From: Bacteroidales bacterium
GTDB taxonomy: Bacteria > Bacteroidota > Bacteroidia > Bacteroidales > JAOZQN01
Direction of reading: 5' to 3'
Length of the DNA: 6,696 nt
Assembly (NCBI GenBank): GCA_029938985.1
Contig: JAOZTW010000287.1
Location: 1-6,696 of the forward strand
Shown piece by piece: positions 6,340 to 6,696 of the stretch. Position 1 is the first letter of the stretch; each line of letters starts with the position of its first letter. The notes below the pieces were generated by a model. It searched no databases. It was not told the DNA's origin and was given only the letters and a program-made list of their open reading frames with translations. The translations under genes were made by a program, and so were the position numbers.

Positions 6340-6488
6340 CTACCCACTTAAAGCTGGACAAAAAAAATCCCTTTGCCAAAGTTTGGAACTTTGGCAAAGT
6401 TGTGGCTACCACGAATATACTGCGAATTACAACTTTGGCAAAGCCGAAATTTTATTATTATAAAATCCAACCTTAGTTAGGTGGGTAG
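6340..6488. repeat. 149-bp element of nested inverted repeats (possible MITE or structured RNA)
   Basis: The outer arms CTACCCACTTAA (6340-6351) and TTAGGTGGGTAG (6477-6488) pair over 12 positions with one G-U. Inside are a 13-bp perfect hairpin (6371-6383 with 6387-6399, 3-base loop), a 4-bp hairpin GTGG-CTA-CCAC (6402-6412) and a 7-bp AT hairpin (6449-6455 with 6460-6466). A third copy of the 13-mer arm, AACTTTGGCAAAG, lies at 6431-6443. It allows an alternative pairing of CAAAGTTGT (6395-6403) with ACAACTTTG (6429-6437). Terminal inverted repeats without a coding frame fit a non-autonomous mobile element. A closed outer stem with internal hairpins would also fit a structured RNA. No flanking target duplication was identified. 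Confidence 0.5.
6371..6399. repeat. 13-bp perfect hairpin within the 149-bp element
   Basis: CTTTGCCAAAGTT (6371-6383), loop TGG, AACTTTGGCAAAG (6387-6399). This is the most stable short hairpin downstream of purH. It is followed by TTGTGG rather than a T-run, so it is not a standard intrinsic terminator, although it could protect the purH mRNA 3' end. Confidence 0.75.
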
Positions 6489-6522
6489 ACTAAAAACTAT
6501 ATTTAAAAAAACAAAGTTTTAC

Positions 6523-6572
6523 AACATAATAGTATATAAACAATGATGTGTTATATATTATTATGTTTTTTT
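6523..6572 (+). terminator. Long AT-rich hairpin with T-run, possible terminator
   Basis: AACATAATAGTATATAA (6523-6539) pairs with TTATATATTATTATGTT (6551-6567), 17 bp with one G-U and an 11-base loop. The 3' arm ends in a run of seven T residues (6566-6572). The layout is that of a + strand intrinsic terminator and it is the first such structure after purH, about 270 bases past the stop. The stem is almost all A/T, so its strength as a terminator is uncertain. Confidence 0.45.
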
Positions 6573-6635
6573 ATAAATAAGGAATTGTTTTTTGAATATC
6601 CTTCTTTTTTTCACAACAAAATATTTGGTGTTTTG

Positions 6636-6643
6636 CAAAGATA
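6636..6643 (-). promoter_or_regulatory. Minus-strand -7 promoter-like element
   Basis: Read on the minus strand this is TATCTTTG, an exact match to the Bacteroidota -7 consensus TAnnTTTG. No TTTG or TTG -33 element is visible upstream of it on that strand. Transcription would run leftward into gene-free DNA and through the AT-rich hairpin at 6523-6567, where no start codon opens a useful frame. A product, if any, would be non-coding or antisense. Confidence 0.3.
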
Positions 6644-6656
6644 AGGTCTAAGACCT
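6644..6656. promoter_or_regulatory. 13-bp palindrome abutting the minus-strand -7 element
   Basis: AGGTCT-A-AGACCT is a perfect palindrome around a single central base. It directly adjoins the TATCTTTG motif on the minus strand, filling the space between the -7 and the expected -33 position, where an operator would act. The regulator is unknown. Confidence 0.35.
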
Positions 6657-6696
6657 ATTTAATGTTGCTTACGCATTTACATATAATCTTATTATT

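Larger units (their letters stand above)
6253..6696. other. 444-bp gene-free region rich in inverted repeats
   Basis: No credible protein-coding frame exists on either strand, and no tRNA or rRNA is recognised. In order it holds a 7-bp tandem repeat (6263-6304), a 149-bp element of nested inverted repeats (6340-6488), a long AT-rich hairpin with a T-run (6523-6572) and a minus-strand promoter-like motif beside a 13-bp palindrome (6636-6656). These account for most of the region. The last 40 bases show nothing recognisable. Confidence 0.7.

Noticed and set aside
6371..6443. Three copies of the AACTTTGGCAAAG arm as a CRISPR-like array
   Set aside because: One copy is inverted, spacings are 3 and 31 bases, and no regular repeat-spacer pattern exists. 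Hairpin pairing explains them better.
6340..6488. REP element of the GTAG type used by RAYT transposases
   Set aside because: GTAG is present at the outer end of each arm, but it lies 3' of the hairpins on either strand, whereas REPs carry it on the 5' side. No transposase gene is present in the window.

Overview
The window looks like chromosomal DNA from a member of the Bacteroidota. It is very AT-rich, and its start codons follow AT-rich leaders with no clear Shine-Dalgarno sequence. Its largest gene encodes a gingipain-type (C25) protease ending in a type IX secretion (T9SS) sorting domain, a system largely confined to this phylum. A genus cannot be read from the sequence.

Layout, all genes on the + strand. 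Positions 1-233 are a gene-free leader with a small inverted repeat. Positions 234-3848 encode a 1204-residue secreted cysteine protease. It has a signal peptide, a gingipain-type propeptide, a C25 catalytic domain with an Ig-like cap, two repeat-like beta domains, a jelly-roll-like domain, a short Ig-like stretch and a T9SS C-terminal domain. A strong intrinsic terminator follows at 3875-3904. The 3905-4135 spacer holds a degenerate 7-bp tandem repeat and two inverted repeats, one resembling an FNR/CRP-family box. Positions 4136-4540 encode a single-domain hemerythrin-like protein in which one iron-ligand histidine position is tyrosine. After another AT-rich spacer with a 14-bp perfect palindrome, 4741-6252 encodes PurH, the bifunctional enzyme for the last two steps of IMP synthesis. 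The final 444 bases carry no gene but are rich in structure: a second 7-bp tandem repeat, a 149-bp element with nested inverted repeats, a long AT-rich hairpin followed by a T-run, and a minus-strand promoter-like motif abutting a 13-bp palindrome.

The three genes appear to be separate transcription units. The protease has its own terminator, the spacers are about 200-290 bp, and the functions (extracellular proteolysis, oxygen/iron binding, purine synthesis) do not form a pathway. I see no defence locus, CRISPR array, complete mobile element or clearly new multi-gene system. The most interesting points are the close match of the protease to Arg-gingipain active-site geometry and maturation site, the altered hemerythrin metal site beside a possible oxygen-regulator box, and the structured non-coding element downstream of purH.
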